Shown here: in pieces, positions 63,931 through 64,000 of the stretch | Layout of the letters: every line of letters begins with the position of its first letter | How positions within the stretch are numbered: position 1 is the first letter of the stretch | DNA from: Lineus longissimus | Taxonomy: Eukaryota > Nemertea > Pilidiophora > Heteronemertea > Lineidae | Length of the DNA stretch: 64,000 bases | Assembly: GCF_910592395.1 (NCBI RefSeq) | Contig: NC_088308.1 | Span: 6,029,001 to 6,093,000, forward strand | Reading direction: 5' to 3' | The notes under the pieces: model-generated | Told to the model about the DNA's origin: nothing | Database searches by the model: none | The model's input: the letters and a program-made list of their open reading frames with translations, nothing else | Program-made: the position numbers and the translations under genes

Positions 63931-64000
63931 AGAATTAGTTTAAAACTGTATCCCGCTTTGGACCAGGCTTCATTGCAATATGGCAGTCTGCGCTCGAGGT

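Overview
The window is nuclear DNA from an invertebrate animal. Genes are split into short exons by GT-AG introns of mostly 200-900 bp. Conserved metazoan genes are recognisable, and the gaps hold minisatellites, small palindromic elements and dispersed repeats. The content fits a lophotrochozoan or an invertebrate deuterostome such as amphioxus. I lean towards a lophotrochozoan because of the dispersed repeat near 24 kb, but the sequence alone does not settle it. No rRNA, tRNA, CRISPR, bacterial operon or intact autonomous transposon was seen.

Layout, left to right: TELO2 (minus, cut by the left edge) lies head to head with DNAL4 (plus), then DECR2 (plus, ending in a peroxisomal SKL signal). 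Next is a divergent Rab1-like GTPase (plus). Its last exon begins a tandem duplication of about 4.2 kb that yields two intact three-exon class A GPCR genes, a truncated copy of the Rab last exon and two GPCR remnants. Then come a TMEM272-like four-helix membrane protein (plus, 5' end unresolved) and a group XII secreted phospholipase A2 (plus) with three alternative last exons. BRAT1 (minus) lies head to head with UQCRC2 (plus). METTL14 (minus) lies head to head with CHCHD1/mS37 (plus). The right end holds a secreted protein with three tandem cystine-knot-like repeats (plus).

Exon chains were assembled by hand from splice sites, phase and homology. Total coding lengths divide by three in every complete model: DNAL4 105 aa, DECR2 288, Rab 206, GPCRs 330 each, PLA2 319/361/211, BRAT1 863, UQCRC2 452, METTL14 442, CHCHD1 132, cystine-knot protein 322.

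The most unusual locus is the group XII PLA2. One constant region carrying the catalytic His-Asp pair can splice, in the same phase, to any of three tandem last exons. Each restarts the same four-cysteine module, but the C-terminal tails differ: two are long and acidic, and one is short and ends in the ER-retrieval signal KDEL. Other points of interest are the young Rab-GPCR duplication with a datable MITE insertion, a duplicated Rab switch-I exon with a dead acceptor, a perfect 31-bp hairpin in UQCRC2 intron 1, and a 68-bp tandem repeat that copies a TELO2 splice donor.
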